Below, piece after piece: positions 12,801 to 23,760 of a stretch of 64,000 nt of DNA. Each line of letters begins with the position of its first letter. The first letter of the stretch is position 1. Both the position numbers and the translations under genes were made by a program. Source of the stretch: Lomentospora prolificans (Eukaryota > Ascomycota > Sordariomycetes > Microascales > Microascaceae); NCBI GenBank assembly GCA_029532625.1, contig JARFXM010000008.1:1-64000 (forward strand). Direction: 5' to 3'. Under the pieces are notes generated by a model. It ran no database searches and was not told the DNA's origin. It was given only the letters and a program-made list of their open reading frames with translations.

Positions 12801-14848
12801 AGAGGACTAGTAGCTCCTCTCTAGATATATAATATAGTAGATCTTATAGTAAAAGTAGTTCTATACTATCCTTATCTAAGACTAGGTTAATCTTATAGTC
12901 TACTCCTAGCTAGTAAGGAGGTAGTCTATTTATAGAGTTTTTAGAGAAGAGTTAAGGGAACTTTTTAAGGATATATTATAGGATATAATCTTCTAGGTTT
13001 ATAAGAGCCTTCCTTTTAAGTACTTTATTTATATTTATAATACTTACTACTCTTAGCTATATAGATATAGGTAGTTTCTTATAGTAGAGGTACTTATAGA
13101 GTATAGTAAAGGAGTATATAAGGAGAAGGGCTACTACCTAGATCTCTTAGAGTCTTATAGGCTCTTCTTTACTTATAAAATAGATAGTAATCCCTACCTT
13201 TCTATAGAAGAAGTACTACTAATCTATATAAAAGATAATAGTATTTCTTTCTAATTAGGGTTTATTTAAGAATAAGTCCTTACTTAGGCTAAGGATAATA
13301 TAGGTAAAGAGGTATTCTATAAATCCTCTTATCTTTATATCTAGTATAGCTATACTTATAATATATATAGCTAGAGAGTTATTTAAGAACTTTTATACTA
13401 CTTAGAAGGAGTAATTAATAAAAAGGAGGTAGAGTAATTTAGTAAGGGATTTACTAATAGCTATATAAGAGTTATACTTAGTATCTACTAGTACTTTAAT
13501 AATTTTTTTATTAATTTAAGTAATAATTAGTATAGGGTTCTTATCTATTCTTAGCTTAAAAGCTTCTTAATCTTACTTCTTAGTTACTAAAAGCTCTAAT
13601 ACCTAACTTTATACTAGAGCTAGCCTTTTTCTAACTTACTCTCCCTACCTAAGGATTCTAAAGTACTCTCTATATCTTCTTTTACTTACCTAATAAGGAC
13701 CTCCTTTAGTAGTATAAATAAGTATTTAAAGTTATTATAGAGGGGATTAGTATTAAGATAGGAGGGCTATATTAGTTCCCTCCTATTCTTTAGTAAGTAA
13801 CTATAGCTCTATTTTTACTTAGTATACCTATCTATATAAGTATAGTTTACTTTTATTATCCTTATATCCCTATCTCTATTAAGTTAGAAGTAATAGTCTA
13901 GAGTATACTAAAAGCTAGGTTTCCTTTCTAGTCTCCTAGTTAAGTTAGGGTTTTAGTAGTAGGCTAGGTATAAGCTCTATTCTAACTATTTAAGCTTACC
14001 TATAATTTCCCTAATATAGTTAATTTATAGGAAGTACTTAGTAGGGAGGTTTATACTAATTAGTTTTTTATAGATCTCTTAGTAAAGGCCCTTCTTAAGA
14101 AAGGAGATCTTAGTTTTATCTACTTAACTAGCTATACCTACTTCTACTATTAGCTATTTATACCTTAGTAGATAAGATAAGTAGAGTTTATTATTTCTTT
14201 ATTTTAAGGTATAGAGTTTATTATAAGCTTAGGCTCTTTAGTTCCTATTAGTATAAGTCTAATCTAGATAGTCTATAAAAATATTAAGGTCTTAGAGACT
14301 ATTTAGTCTACTTTTAGTAAAGAAAGTTAAGATTATAGCTTAGGGTATTAGTCCTAAATAGGAGTTAATAATATACTATATCTTTCTATTATCTCTAATA
14401 AGTAGGCTATTATAGTAGATCTTATTATATATCTACTATACTTATATATTATAGTCCTTCTACTTCCTTATAAACTTAGGGGGGTCTAGTAGGAGTTTTA
14501 GTTTAACTACTCCTTAGTAAGTAGTAGAGAATATCTCTTTAGTAGAGGGCTTAAAGGGCTAGTTAGAGAGGGGTATTTATATACCTAGAGTAGAACTAGT
14601 AAATAGGGCTAGGTTTATTATTATAGCCTATATTATTTATAGGGTAGTAGTTAGCTAGGCTAGCTATTCCTATATTAGTTAAGTAGCCTAGTTTATAGCT
14701 TACTTAACTAGATAGTTTACTTAGTTAGGGTTTAAAGAGGGCTTTCTTTCTAGTAAAAGGGGGTTAATTATAAAGGGAATACTTAGAGATACTATAGTAA
14801 CTAACTATTACTTCTAAGAGTTCTTTTATAGAGAGTTATTTTATAATA
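9813..14848 (-). pseudogene. Decayed pol of Gypsy element C
   Basis: On the minus strand the reverse transcriptase is recognisable near 12720-12380. There is a decayed (K)LRGSL...NY..LN stretch near 12730-12670, a KLDI motif near 12590, and a Y-I-N-N-I-L-I-Y catalytic box near 12400-12380 where YIDDILIY is expected. TAA and TAG stops are dense throughout, and CpA and TpG are strongly depleted. I could not place the gag, RNase H or integrase limits with confidence. The short plus-strand ORF near 10357-10539 has no coding support. Confidence 0.75.
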
Positions 14849-15291
14849 TATTATAAGCTAGCTATAGAGTATAGTCTATAATATAGGGCCTAGATATATC
14901 TATTATAAAATAACTAAAAAGTAAAAGGAAAGAATAGGAAAAAAAAGGGATCTTCTACTATAGTAGTAGTTATATAGGGGCTGCTTATAGGGGTGTGTAT
15001 ACCTATAGGAGTAGGTCTATAGTAGGGTCGTGGACCTCTAGGTAGGGGTATATATACTGTCCTATTATAGCTGGTCTGCTGGGAGATTGCTTATAGGCTT
15101 CCTGATAGGGGGGTGTGCAGGTAGTCTTATTACTATAGGTCTGTAGGGGGATTGCTAGTGGACCTCCTGATAGGGGGGGTGTGTGGAGCTCTGATTGTAG
15201 TAGGCCTGGTGAGAGGGTGCTATCCCCTTTCAGAGGGTGTAGGGGGTGCTAGCATCGCTGGCACTCGTGTTCCAGGGTTCAACCCGTTACA
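14849..15291 (-). repeat. LTR of element C, right copy (5' LTR relative to its pol)
   Basis: This is a 443-bp LTR. Its left third is AT-shifted, while 15045-15291 is GC-rich and appears unmutated. That is the reverse of the pattern in the left copy. It is followed by the TAGAG duplication and resumption of element A. Confidence 0.88.
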
Positions 15292-17982
15292 TAGAGCTTA
15301 TAAAGAATAAGAACACCTTCGTATAGGGGCTAGAATAGTAATAAGTATTCTAAGAAGTAAAATAGAGTATTTATAAGAGACTAGTATTATATAAAGTAGA
15401 CCCTAGTAAACCTTTTAAAGTTAAAATAGATGTATTAGACTATGCCCTAGGAGTATAACTTAGATAAAGAGATAAATAAGGAAGGATATACCTAATTACT
15501 TTTATATTAAAAAAGTTAAGTAGACCTATATTATAATATAAGATCCTAGATAAAGAACTTATAGTAATTATTAAAGCTTTTAAAGAATAGAAATATTACC
15601 TTATAGGGGTAAAATACCCTATTATTATCTATTCTAATTATAAGAACCTTACTAGCTTTATAACTACTAAGGAATTAAATAAGTGATAAGTCTAATAGGC
15701 TGAATTCCTCTCTAAATATGACTTCAAAATCGTACATGTTAAAGGAAAAGAAAACGGACGAGCTGACACACTTAGCCAATGACTAGACCACTTCTAGAAG
15801 ATACCTAAGGAAGTAAGTACGATATTCCACTATGATAAACAAGGAAGCCTATAGTAACTAGTAGTAAGCTACTAAGTTAATACTACTACTAAGGTAATAG
15901 AAGAAATTGAAAATTACTATAAGGATCTAAAATAAGGATAATATAAGAAGAATATACTAGTACCCCTAGAATTATCTAGGAAATTAATATAAGTAATATA
16001 TAAGTTACTACTTAGTAGGTACCTAGGGATTATAAAAATGATTAAAAGAATACTAAGAGGATACCTTATCTTATAGCTGAAAATAGTAGTTAAGGGAGTA
16101 CTTACTGAATGTACTTTATATATAAAGAATAAGAACTTATGATATAAGCTATAAGGGCTATTATAGCTAATACTAGTACTAGAAGTACTATAGTAAAAGA
16201 TTATTATTAACTTTATTATTAAGTTACTAAAGTTAGAAGATCTAACTATAGGAGTTAAATATAATAGTATTATAGTAGTTATAGACTAACTCATGAAATA
16301 TACTTACTTTATACCTTATAATAAAGCTATAAAAGTACCTTAATTTATAGAACTATTCCTATAGATAGTAGCTATAAACTATAACCTACTAGAAGAAATC
16401 AATACTAATAGGGGAAGTATCTTTACCTCCTACTTCTAGTAGAGCCTTTTAGATAGGTTAGGAATTAACTATAAGTTATCTATAGCCTACTATCCTAAAA
16501 TATAAGGATAGGTAGAATAGGTAAATTAAATACTAGAAACCTACTTATAATACTATATTAACTAGGAATAAAATAACTAGGTAGTACTACTACCCCTAGC
16601 CTAGTATACCTATAATACTAATATATTAGAAAGTATAGGAATATCACTATTCTATATAAACTATAGAATATAACCTAAGATAGGATTTAAGCCTATAGGA
16701 ATAAAAATATAGGCTAAGTAAGTAATTATCTAATTAGATAAAATAAAGGAGCTCTATAAGTAACTAATAGAAGAACTAGAGTTTATAAAATAAAGGATAA
16801 AGTACTATATAGATAAGAAAAGGATTAAAAAACTAACCTTTAAGGAAGGAAGTAAGGTCTACCTACTATAAAAGAAACTAGGAATAAGGGACCTATAAAT
16901 TAAAACCTAATAACTAAGTAATAAACTTAATTACTAGAAAATTAGGCCCTTTATTATAAAAAGGAAAATCTTAGAAGTTAACTATAAATTATAACTTCCT
17001 AAAATAATAAAGATAAACCCTATATTCTATATTATACTACTTAAACTAGTATACTAAGATATACCTACTAAAGAAACTATAGAAGTAGCTATAATAGAAG
17101 GAGAATATAAAGTAGAGAAGATTCTTAACTTTATAATTAATAATAAGAAGGTTAAATATTTGATTAAATAGAAAGGCTATAACTATAATAAAAATACTTA
17201 GGAGCCTATCCAGAATCTAGCTAGGAGCCTAATACTACTTATAAAGTTTTACTAGGAGAACCTAGGGAAACCTTAAGATCTAATAGTAAGAGGTTAGAAG
17301 TAAAACTAAGGGTATCCTAATTAAGTACCCTAAAAGTACTAAGAGACTAAGTATCCCTAATAGCCTATTAGGTCTTAATAATAAGAGTATCCCTTTCCTC
17401 CTCTATTAATAAACTAGTAATACTATACTAATAAAGTTTATTACCCTACTCTTTAAGGAGTTTCTATTAATAATAGAGGTAGGTAATCCTTACTATAATT
17501 TTAAGAAGCTAGTCCTTAGATTTTTCTAAAGCCTTATCTACCTTTTTAGTTTCAGCTATATTATAGGATACTAGAAAAAGTTAGGACTACTATAAGGAAG
17601 GTAGGGAAGACAGAAAATGCCCACAAGACGAAGCCACTAGGGAACTATCATAAGTATACTTCCCCTTAGTATAGGCTAAATATTAGGAAGAATTTAGTAT
17701 TATATAGTATACCTTCTTCTAGTGATAATAATAGGTGTATAGTATTTCAAGGTTATTACTAAAAGAAGAAATATATTCTATAAGCTTTTTATTCTCTTAT
17801 TTCTTTCTAAGGGATTATATAGAAGGGTATTTTACTACCTAGTTTAATATACTATTAGTATTATAGTAAAGGAAGGAAAAGGGGAGAAGTTAGACTAACC
17901 TAGAAGGATTAATAGGTTAGGGCTAATAGGGATTAAAAATAAAAAGGTCTTTAGGGATAAAGACTAAGGAGGGGAGGTATTA
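15292..17982 (+). mobile_element. Chromovirus A, right fragment (RNase H, integrase, chromodomain, 3' UTR)
   Basis: From the TAGAG duplication onward the sequence matches 6386-8370 of element B. It covers RNase H (ADTLS-like motif near 15755-15775), integrase, and a chromodomain near 17100-17235 with YLIKWKGY-like and WEP-like remnants. After about 17280 it diverges into an A-specific 3' region that recurs at 20885-21590. A purine-rich tract precedes the LTR. Stops are frequent and no ORF is intact. Confidence 0.85.
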
Positions 17983-18415
17983 TATTATAGGCTAGTCTAG
18001 CCTCTTATATAGGCTAGGTAGATAAGTATAGTAGAAAAGGGTAAACTCTAATATAACCTAGAAAGATTAGGATTAGGTAGTATAACCTAGGCTAATTAAT
18101 AGAGGACTATACTAGGGATATATATAGTCTATAGGGGACTATATTAGAGGTAAGTATAGTCTATAGAAGGACTGTACCTTTAGGGCCTATAGTCCTAAGG
18201 GGAATAGGGTCTATATAAGTCATAGTTATTACCCTTATATACTCTAGTTATTCTTTAGTTCTATAGTAGTTAATTCAAGTCACTCTATGAACTATACTTG
18301 AATATGTATTATGGACTTTTATTATTACTATCTGACTGCTTTACTTATCTATTAATAGGCCTAACTGTTCTAACCTTAAAGTGACTAACCCTATTGGAAG
18401 TGTTGGAATGTCATA
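17983..18415 (+). repeat. 3' LTR of chromovirus A
   Basis: This 433-bp LTR starts TATTATAGG, the mutated form of the TGTCATGGG-type start preserved in the inverted fragment ending at 22237. It ends AATGTCATA. Its distal half resembles the B LTR (shared stretch around the CACTCTATGAACTATACTTGAAT region), but the proximal U3-like half is different. A and B are therefore related but distinct subfamilies. Confidence 0.8.
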
Positions 18416-20871
18416 AATAGGATATAAGTATCTAGTCTATTAGGTAGGATAGGATCTAAAGGATAACTTATAAAAGAGAGTAGAGGATATAATAGAGAAT
18501 ATAGGTAAAGTAGTAGGTAATTATAAGAGAGTAATAATAGAGGTAAAAGTAAGGAAGAGTAGATAATTAAAGTAGTAGTTAGTAGTATAAGAGGGATCTA
18601 GAATAGATATTCCTTATAAGTTAGTATTTTATTTATTTAACCTATACTACCTACTTTACTAAATACCTAATTTAAACTATAAGAAAAGGAGGCTAGTAAG
18701 TACTAATAGAAGAAGTAGAGGTAAGTACCTACTAGTAGAAATATTATACTAATAAGTACTAGATATAAGAAGTTAAAAGGAAGAATAAACTATAAATAAT
18801 AGTAAAAGCTAAAAATAAATAGTAGCTAGACTAAATAATATAAGAAGGATATAGTAAGTAATAATAAAGAAGATACTATAGTAACTAGCAAGTAGATAAG
18901 AGGAAGGTATAAGAGTAATAGGATTCTACTAATATTAATAAAAAGTAGTAGTAGATTAGCTAAAAGGCTATAATCACTACTAAATAATAAGAGGAAGGAA
19001 TAAGGGATTATAAGGATTATATAAAAAAGGGTAAAAACAAAATAAAAAATAGTAATAGATTTAATTCAGTAGTAGACACAATCACTAGCAGACATAATCA
19101 CCAAAGGGCTAGTAATAAATATTTAAGTAACTAAAGGCACTAGCTATCCCTCCCTTATAAACCCTTCCTAGATATTATAGTTATCCTATAACCCTATATA
19201 TAATAATAATAACCTAGTAAGCAACTAGATAACTATTAATAAGCAAACCCTATCAATAATACCTACTTATAATAACCATTAATAAGTAAGCTCCTTTAGT
19301 AATAAGTAAAGTTCAGTAAGTAATTATAACCTAGCCCTATAAGTAAACCTAAGTAAGAAGTAAGTAAACTAATAGTATAGATATATCTATAGAAGTTATT
19401 AGAGAGTATATAGGAATTACTTATAAAGAAGTTACCTAAGAAAGGGTAGCTAAGCAATTCCTAGATAAGAAGGAATATAAAGAAGTAATAGTAGTTATTA
19501 AGGAATTTTATAAAAAGTAAAAAGAGAACTATAATTAGGTAGGGTACCTAGTAGTTTAGTATCTAGGGACTACCCTTAAAAGCATATTAGATATAAAGTA
19601 GCTAGGAACCTTATATAAGCTACTAGCTTATATAGTAGTTACTAGCCTATAAGCCTACTATATAGATAATAAGATCCCTAGGGCTACTATAGAGGCCCTA
19701 TAAAGAATTAATATATAAGAGCTTATAACCTACCTATTAGAAACAGTTACTAATTAGCTACTAAGGATACTAGTAAAGTATATATCCTTATAGTTAGTAA
19801 CCTCTTCTATAACTAAAAAGAGGTAGCTATAGAACCCCTTATAATATAAAGAAGAAGGTTAGAAAGTAAGTATTATAAGCTTAAAGGCTAGTAAGGAGGT
19901 AGTAAGTAAGAAGAATAAGAAGGATAGTAATAAGAGTAGTAATAGTAATAACCTACTAGAAATTACTATATCTAGTAAGGAGACCCTACTATAATAATAC
20001 CTCTAAAGGATTATAAAAGTAAGTTCCCTAGTACTAGGGTTACTACCTAATACTACTAATAAGAAGCTCCTTAAGGAGATAAGTAAGTAAGTAAGTCTAT
20101 AGTAGCTCTAAATTAAGTAGTTAGTAATAGAGGTAGTAACTCTTTAATAATAATTATAAAAGTAAAAGGAGGAGATCTAGGAGTTATATAGGATAGTTAG
20201 CTAGTTAGTAACTATAGGTAAGGAGAAGAAGGAAAGTATTAAGAAGAAGGTATATTAGGTATTAATAAGAAATAAGAAGGATTAGTAGGAAAGAGGAAAG
20301 TAAATATAAAACCCTAAAAATACTAACTAAAATCTCTCTTTTATAAATAAGGCCTAAGTAAGTAAGTATATACTAGCTAGAATACCTTATATACCCTATT
20401 ACCCTATAATACTAAACCTAAATTTAGAGGTAAGCTAGTACTATCTACCCTTTGGATTCTAACTTTAAACTACTAGTAAAGTACTAATAAGGTTATTAGC
20501 TATTTTCTTACTAGCTAAGGGTATTATTATACTATATTATATAAGTAAGTATAGAGGTACTCTATAATATACTATACTAATATAAGTAAGTATGAATATA
20601 CTCTAGTAGAACCTTAGTAGTAAGTAAGTAATACTAAAAGTTAAAGGTAAGGAATATATAAAGGAAGTAAGGAACTATAAGCTAGATAGAAAGAATAAGA
20701 CTATTTTACTATTATAAGAGAATACCTATTTATATACTAACTAACTATATAGAGGTGAACTTATATGAACTAGTAACTATATCGAATCTATGAATAGTAT
20801 TATAGAACCCTCCTGCTTACTTGTTAGCAGCTTGGCAGCTAGCAAGCAAGCGGACACAGCACGAGCTGTAA
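18416..20871. other. Unclassified RIP-mutated repeat block
   Basis: About 2.5 kb of AT-rich sequence lie between two copies of the A 3' end. On the plus strand, long stretches read as protein-like sequence rich in K, S, E and N if TAA/TAG codons are ignored (for example 19590-20170), which suggests a decayed coding region. I recognise no transposon family. The part near 20520-20748 is repeated in inverted orientation and nearly unmutated at 22875-23098. The last 60 bases or so (about 20810-20870) keep a normal GC content. Confidence 0.6.
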
Positions 20872-22061
20872 TACTAGGGAAACTCTAAGATCTAATAGTA
20901 GGAGGTTAGGAGTAAAACTAAAGGTATCCTAATTAAGTACTTTAAAAGTACTAAGGGACTAAGTATCCCTAATAGCCTACTAGGTCTTAATAATAAGAGT
21001 ATCCCTCTCCTCCTCTATTAATAAACTAGTAATACTATACTAATAAAGTTTATTACCCTATTTCTTAAGGAGTTTCTATTAATAATAAAGGTAGGTAATC
21101 CTTACTATAATTTTAAGAAGCTAGTCCTTAGATTTTTCTAAAGCTTTATTTACTTTTTTAGTCTTAGTTATATTATAAGATACTAGAAAAGTTAGGACTA
21201 CTATAAAGAAGGAAGGGAGAATAAATACTTATAAGATAAAGCTACTAGGGAATTATTATAAGTATACTTTCCTTTAGTATAGGCTAAATATTAAGAAGAA
21301 TTTAGTACTATATAGTATACCTTCTTCTAATAATAATAATAGGTATATAGTATTTCAAGATTATTACTAAAGGAAGAAATATATTCTATAAGCTTTTTAT
21401 TCTCTTATTTCTTTCTAAGGGATTATATAGAGGGGTGTTTTACTACCTAGTTTAATATACTATTAGTATTATAGTAAAAGAAGGAAAAGGGGAGAAGTTG
21501 GATTAACCTAGAAGGACTAATAGGTTAGGGCTAATAAGGATTAAAAATAAAAAAAAAAAGTCTTTAGGGATAAAGACTAAGGGGAGGAGGTATTATATTA
21601 TAGGCTAATCTAGCCTCTTATATAGACTAGGTAGATAAGTATAGTAGAAAAGGGTAAACTCTGGTATAACCTGGAAAGACTAAGATTAGGTAGTATAACC
21701 TAGACTAATTAGTAGGGGACTATACTTAGAATGTAAGTAGTCTATAAGAGGACTATACTAAGGATATATATAGTCTATAAGGGACTATATTAGAGGTAAG
21801 TATAGTCTATAGAAGGACTATACCCTTAGGGCCTATAGTCTTAAGGAAGATAAAGTCTATATAAGTTATAGTTATTACTATTATATATTCTAGTTATTCT
21901 TTAGTTCTATAGTAGTTAATTCAAGTTACTCTATGAACTATACTTGAATATATATTATAAACCCTTATTATTACTATCTAATTACCTTACTTATCTACTA
22001 ATAGGCCTAACTATTCTAACCTTAAGGTAACTAACCCTATTAGAAGTGTTGGAACGTCATA
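20872..22061 (+). mobile_element. Second copy of chromovirus A 3' end with LTR (LTR 21596-22061)
   Basis: The copy aligns with 17265-18415 from the last codons of pol through the 3' region, purine tract and LTR. The LTR here is about 466 bp, with roughly 33 extra bases in its middle compared with the copy at 17983-18415. The upstream pol is missing, so it is a 5'-truncated copy or the product of recombination. Confidence 0.8.
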
Positions 22062-22237
22062 ATATACCCCTGGTGTAGTCCTCCTATAGACTGCTTATAT
22101 TCTAAGTATAGTCCTCTATTGATTAGCCTAGGTTATACTGCCTAATCCTAATCTTTCTAGGTTATGCTGGAGTTTACCCTTTTCTGCTATGCTTGTCTGC
22201 CCAGCCTGTATAAGAGGCCGGATCAGCCCATGACAGT
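22062..22237 (-). mobile_element. Inverted fragment of an A-family LTR
   Basis: The reverse complement matches the first 180 bp or so of the A LTR, beginning TGTCATGGGCTGATCC at 22237. The half nearest 22237 is much less mutated than the LTRs at 17983 and 21596, so it shows what the start of this LTR looked like before decay. Confidence 0.75.
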
Positions 22238-22874
22238 TAGCTAGGCTAGCTATTCCTATATTAGTTAAGTAGCCTAGTTTATAGTTTACTTAACTAGATA
22301 GTTTATCTAGTTAAGGTTTAAAGAGGTCTTTCCTTCTAGTAAAGGGGGGTTAATTATAAAGGGAATACTTAGAGATACTATAGTAACTAAGTATTACTTC
22401 TAAGACTTCTTTTATAAAGAGTTATTTTATAATATATTATAGGCTAGCTATAAAGTATAATCTATAATATAGGGCTTAGATATATCTATTATAAAATAAC
22501 TAAAGAGTAAAAGGAAGGAATAGGAAAAAGGGATCTTCTACTATAGTAGTAGTTATATAGGGGCCACCTATAGGGGTACATACACCTATAGGAGTAGGTC
22601 TATAGTAGGGTTATAGACCTTTAGGTAGGGGGTATATATACTATCCTACTATAGCTAGTCTACTAGGAGATTACTTATAGGCTTCCTAATAGGGGGGTAT
22701 ATAGGTAGTCCTATTACTATAAGTCTATAGGGGGATTACTAGTAGACCTCCTAATAGCAGGGTATATAGAGCTCTAATTATAGTAGGCCTATTAAGAGGG
22801 CGCTATTCCCTTTTAGAGGGCATAGGGGGTGCCAGCATTGCTGGCACTCATGTTCCAGGGTTCAACCTGTTACA
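22238..22874 (-). mobile_element. Fragment of element C family with LTR (LTR about 22435-22874)
   Basis: The fragment matches 14650-15291 of element C: a short internal piece followed by a 440-bp LTR ending CAACCTGTTACA. The last 80 bases keep a higher GC content than the rest. Confidence 0.78.
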
Positions 22875-23098
22875 GTTAGTATATAGGTAGGTATTCTCTT
22901 ATAATAGTAAAATAGTCTTGTTCCTTCTATCTAGCTTATAGTTCCTTACTTCCTTTATATATTCCTTACCTTTAACCTTTAGTATTGCTTACTTACTGCC
23001 AAGGTTCTGCCAGAGCATGTTCATACTTGCTTATATTAGTGTGGCATGTCATAGAGTGCCTCTATGCTTGCTTGCATGATATAGTGTAACACCTATCT
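22875..23098 (-). repeat. Inverted, little-mutated copy of 20520-20748
   Basis: The reverse complement aligns with 20520-20748 over about 225 bp. Positions that read CATGCAAGCAAGCAT-like here read TATATAAGTAAGTAT-like in the other copy. The differences are mainly CA to TA and TG to TA. Confidence 0.75.
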
Positions 23099-23314
23099 AC
23101 TAATAGGCCTAACTATTCTAACCTTAAGGTGACTAACCCTATTAGAAGTGTTGGAATGTCATAATAAGCTATAACATCTTCCTTCCTTACTTAACCTTTA
23201 GTTTGATTGGCCTGGGTTGTGCTATCTAATCCTTACTGTTCTAGGTTATGCTGGGGTTTATCCTTTTCTGCTGTTTGTCTGCCCAGCCTGCATAAGAGGT
23301 CATGCCAGCATGTG
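23096..23314. mobile_element. Two small A-family LTR pieces in opposite orientations
   Basis: The piece at 23096-23165 matches the plus-strand end of the A LTR (through GGAATGTCATA). The piece at about 23200-23314 is an inverted, nearly unmutated start of the same LTR, with GCCCAGCCTGCATAAGAGG as its inner edge. Such juxtaposed pieces mark repeated insertion and rearrangement. Confidence 0.65.
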
Positions 23315-23760
23315 ACAATGTATGCCCAGGTCTGGCGTTTGATCGTGTGCGCCCAGGCCTGGCTCTCGGCCAGACCTTCCTCTTGGGTCAAGACCCTTAT
23401 AGGCTAGCTGAAAAGGATGATTCAATGATTCAGGTTACCAGTATATACTATCTAAAGCTAAGGAAGGAAGAAGAAGGAAAATATCAAAGAGGGAGAAAAA
23501 TATTCCTTTAAGTACAGGTGGTAGTGCTCACCTAGCAACTTACTGAGGGTATGGCAGCCTGCATGTGACCCCATATATGACTGGCACTAGCACAGCCAGT
23601 GTAACCATCCAGGTCCAACCTGTTATAAAGCTCCAGTGGCGCTTTATAAATGAAACTCGAACTTATTCACTACATGACTCCTCCACTTCTACTTCTAAGC
23701 AGCCACCCATGTAAATCTGTGCCACTGAACTCAGTGCACCTCAGTGCACCTGCTAGACGA
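23315..23760. other. Transition zone between repeat block and gene region
   Basis: Base composition returns to normal here. The segment near 23590-23626 (GGCACTAGCACAGCC then TCCAACCTGTTATA) resembles the end of the C-family LTR, so an old solo LTR may end here. No gene is supported. The region just beyond holds the 3' side of the MFS gene. Confidence 0.45.

Larger units (their letters stand above)
2076..15291 (-). mobile_element. Gypsy element C, inserted in A and itself split by element B
   Basis: The boundaries are TGTTACGGG at 2076 and CCCGTTACA ending at 15291. They are flanked by the 5-bp duplication TAGAG (2071-2075 and 15292-15296), and the sequence of A joins perfectly across them. 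Without B (2242-9530 plus its duplicated AGTAG), both LTRs are 443 bp. Pol is read on the minus strand, so the right LTR is the 5' LTR. The internal region is heavily RIP-mutated. Element C is younger than A and older than B. Confidence 0.88.
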
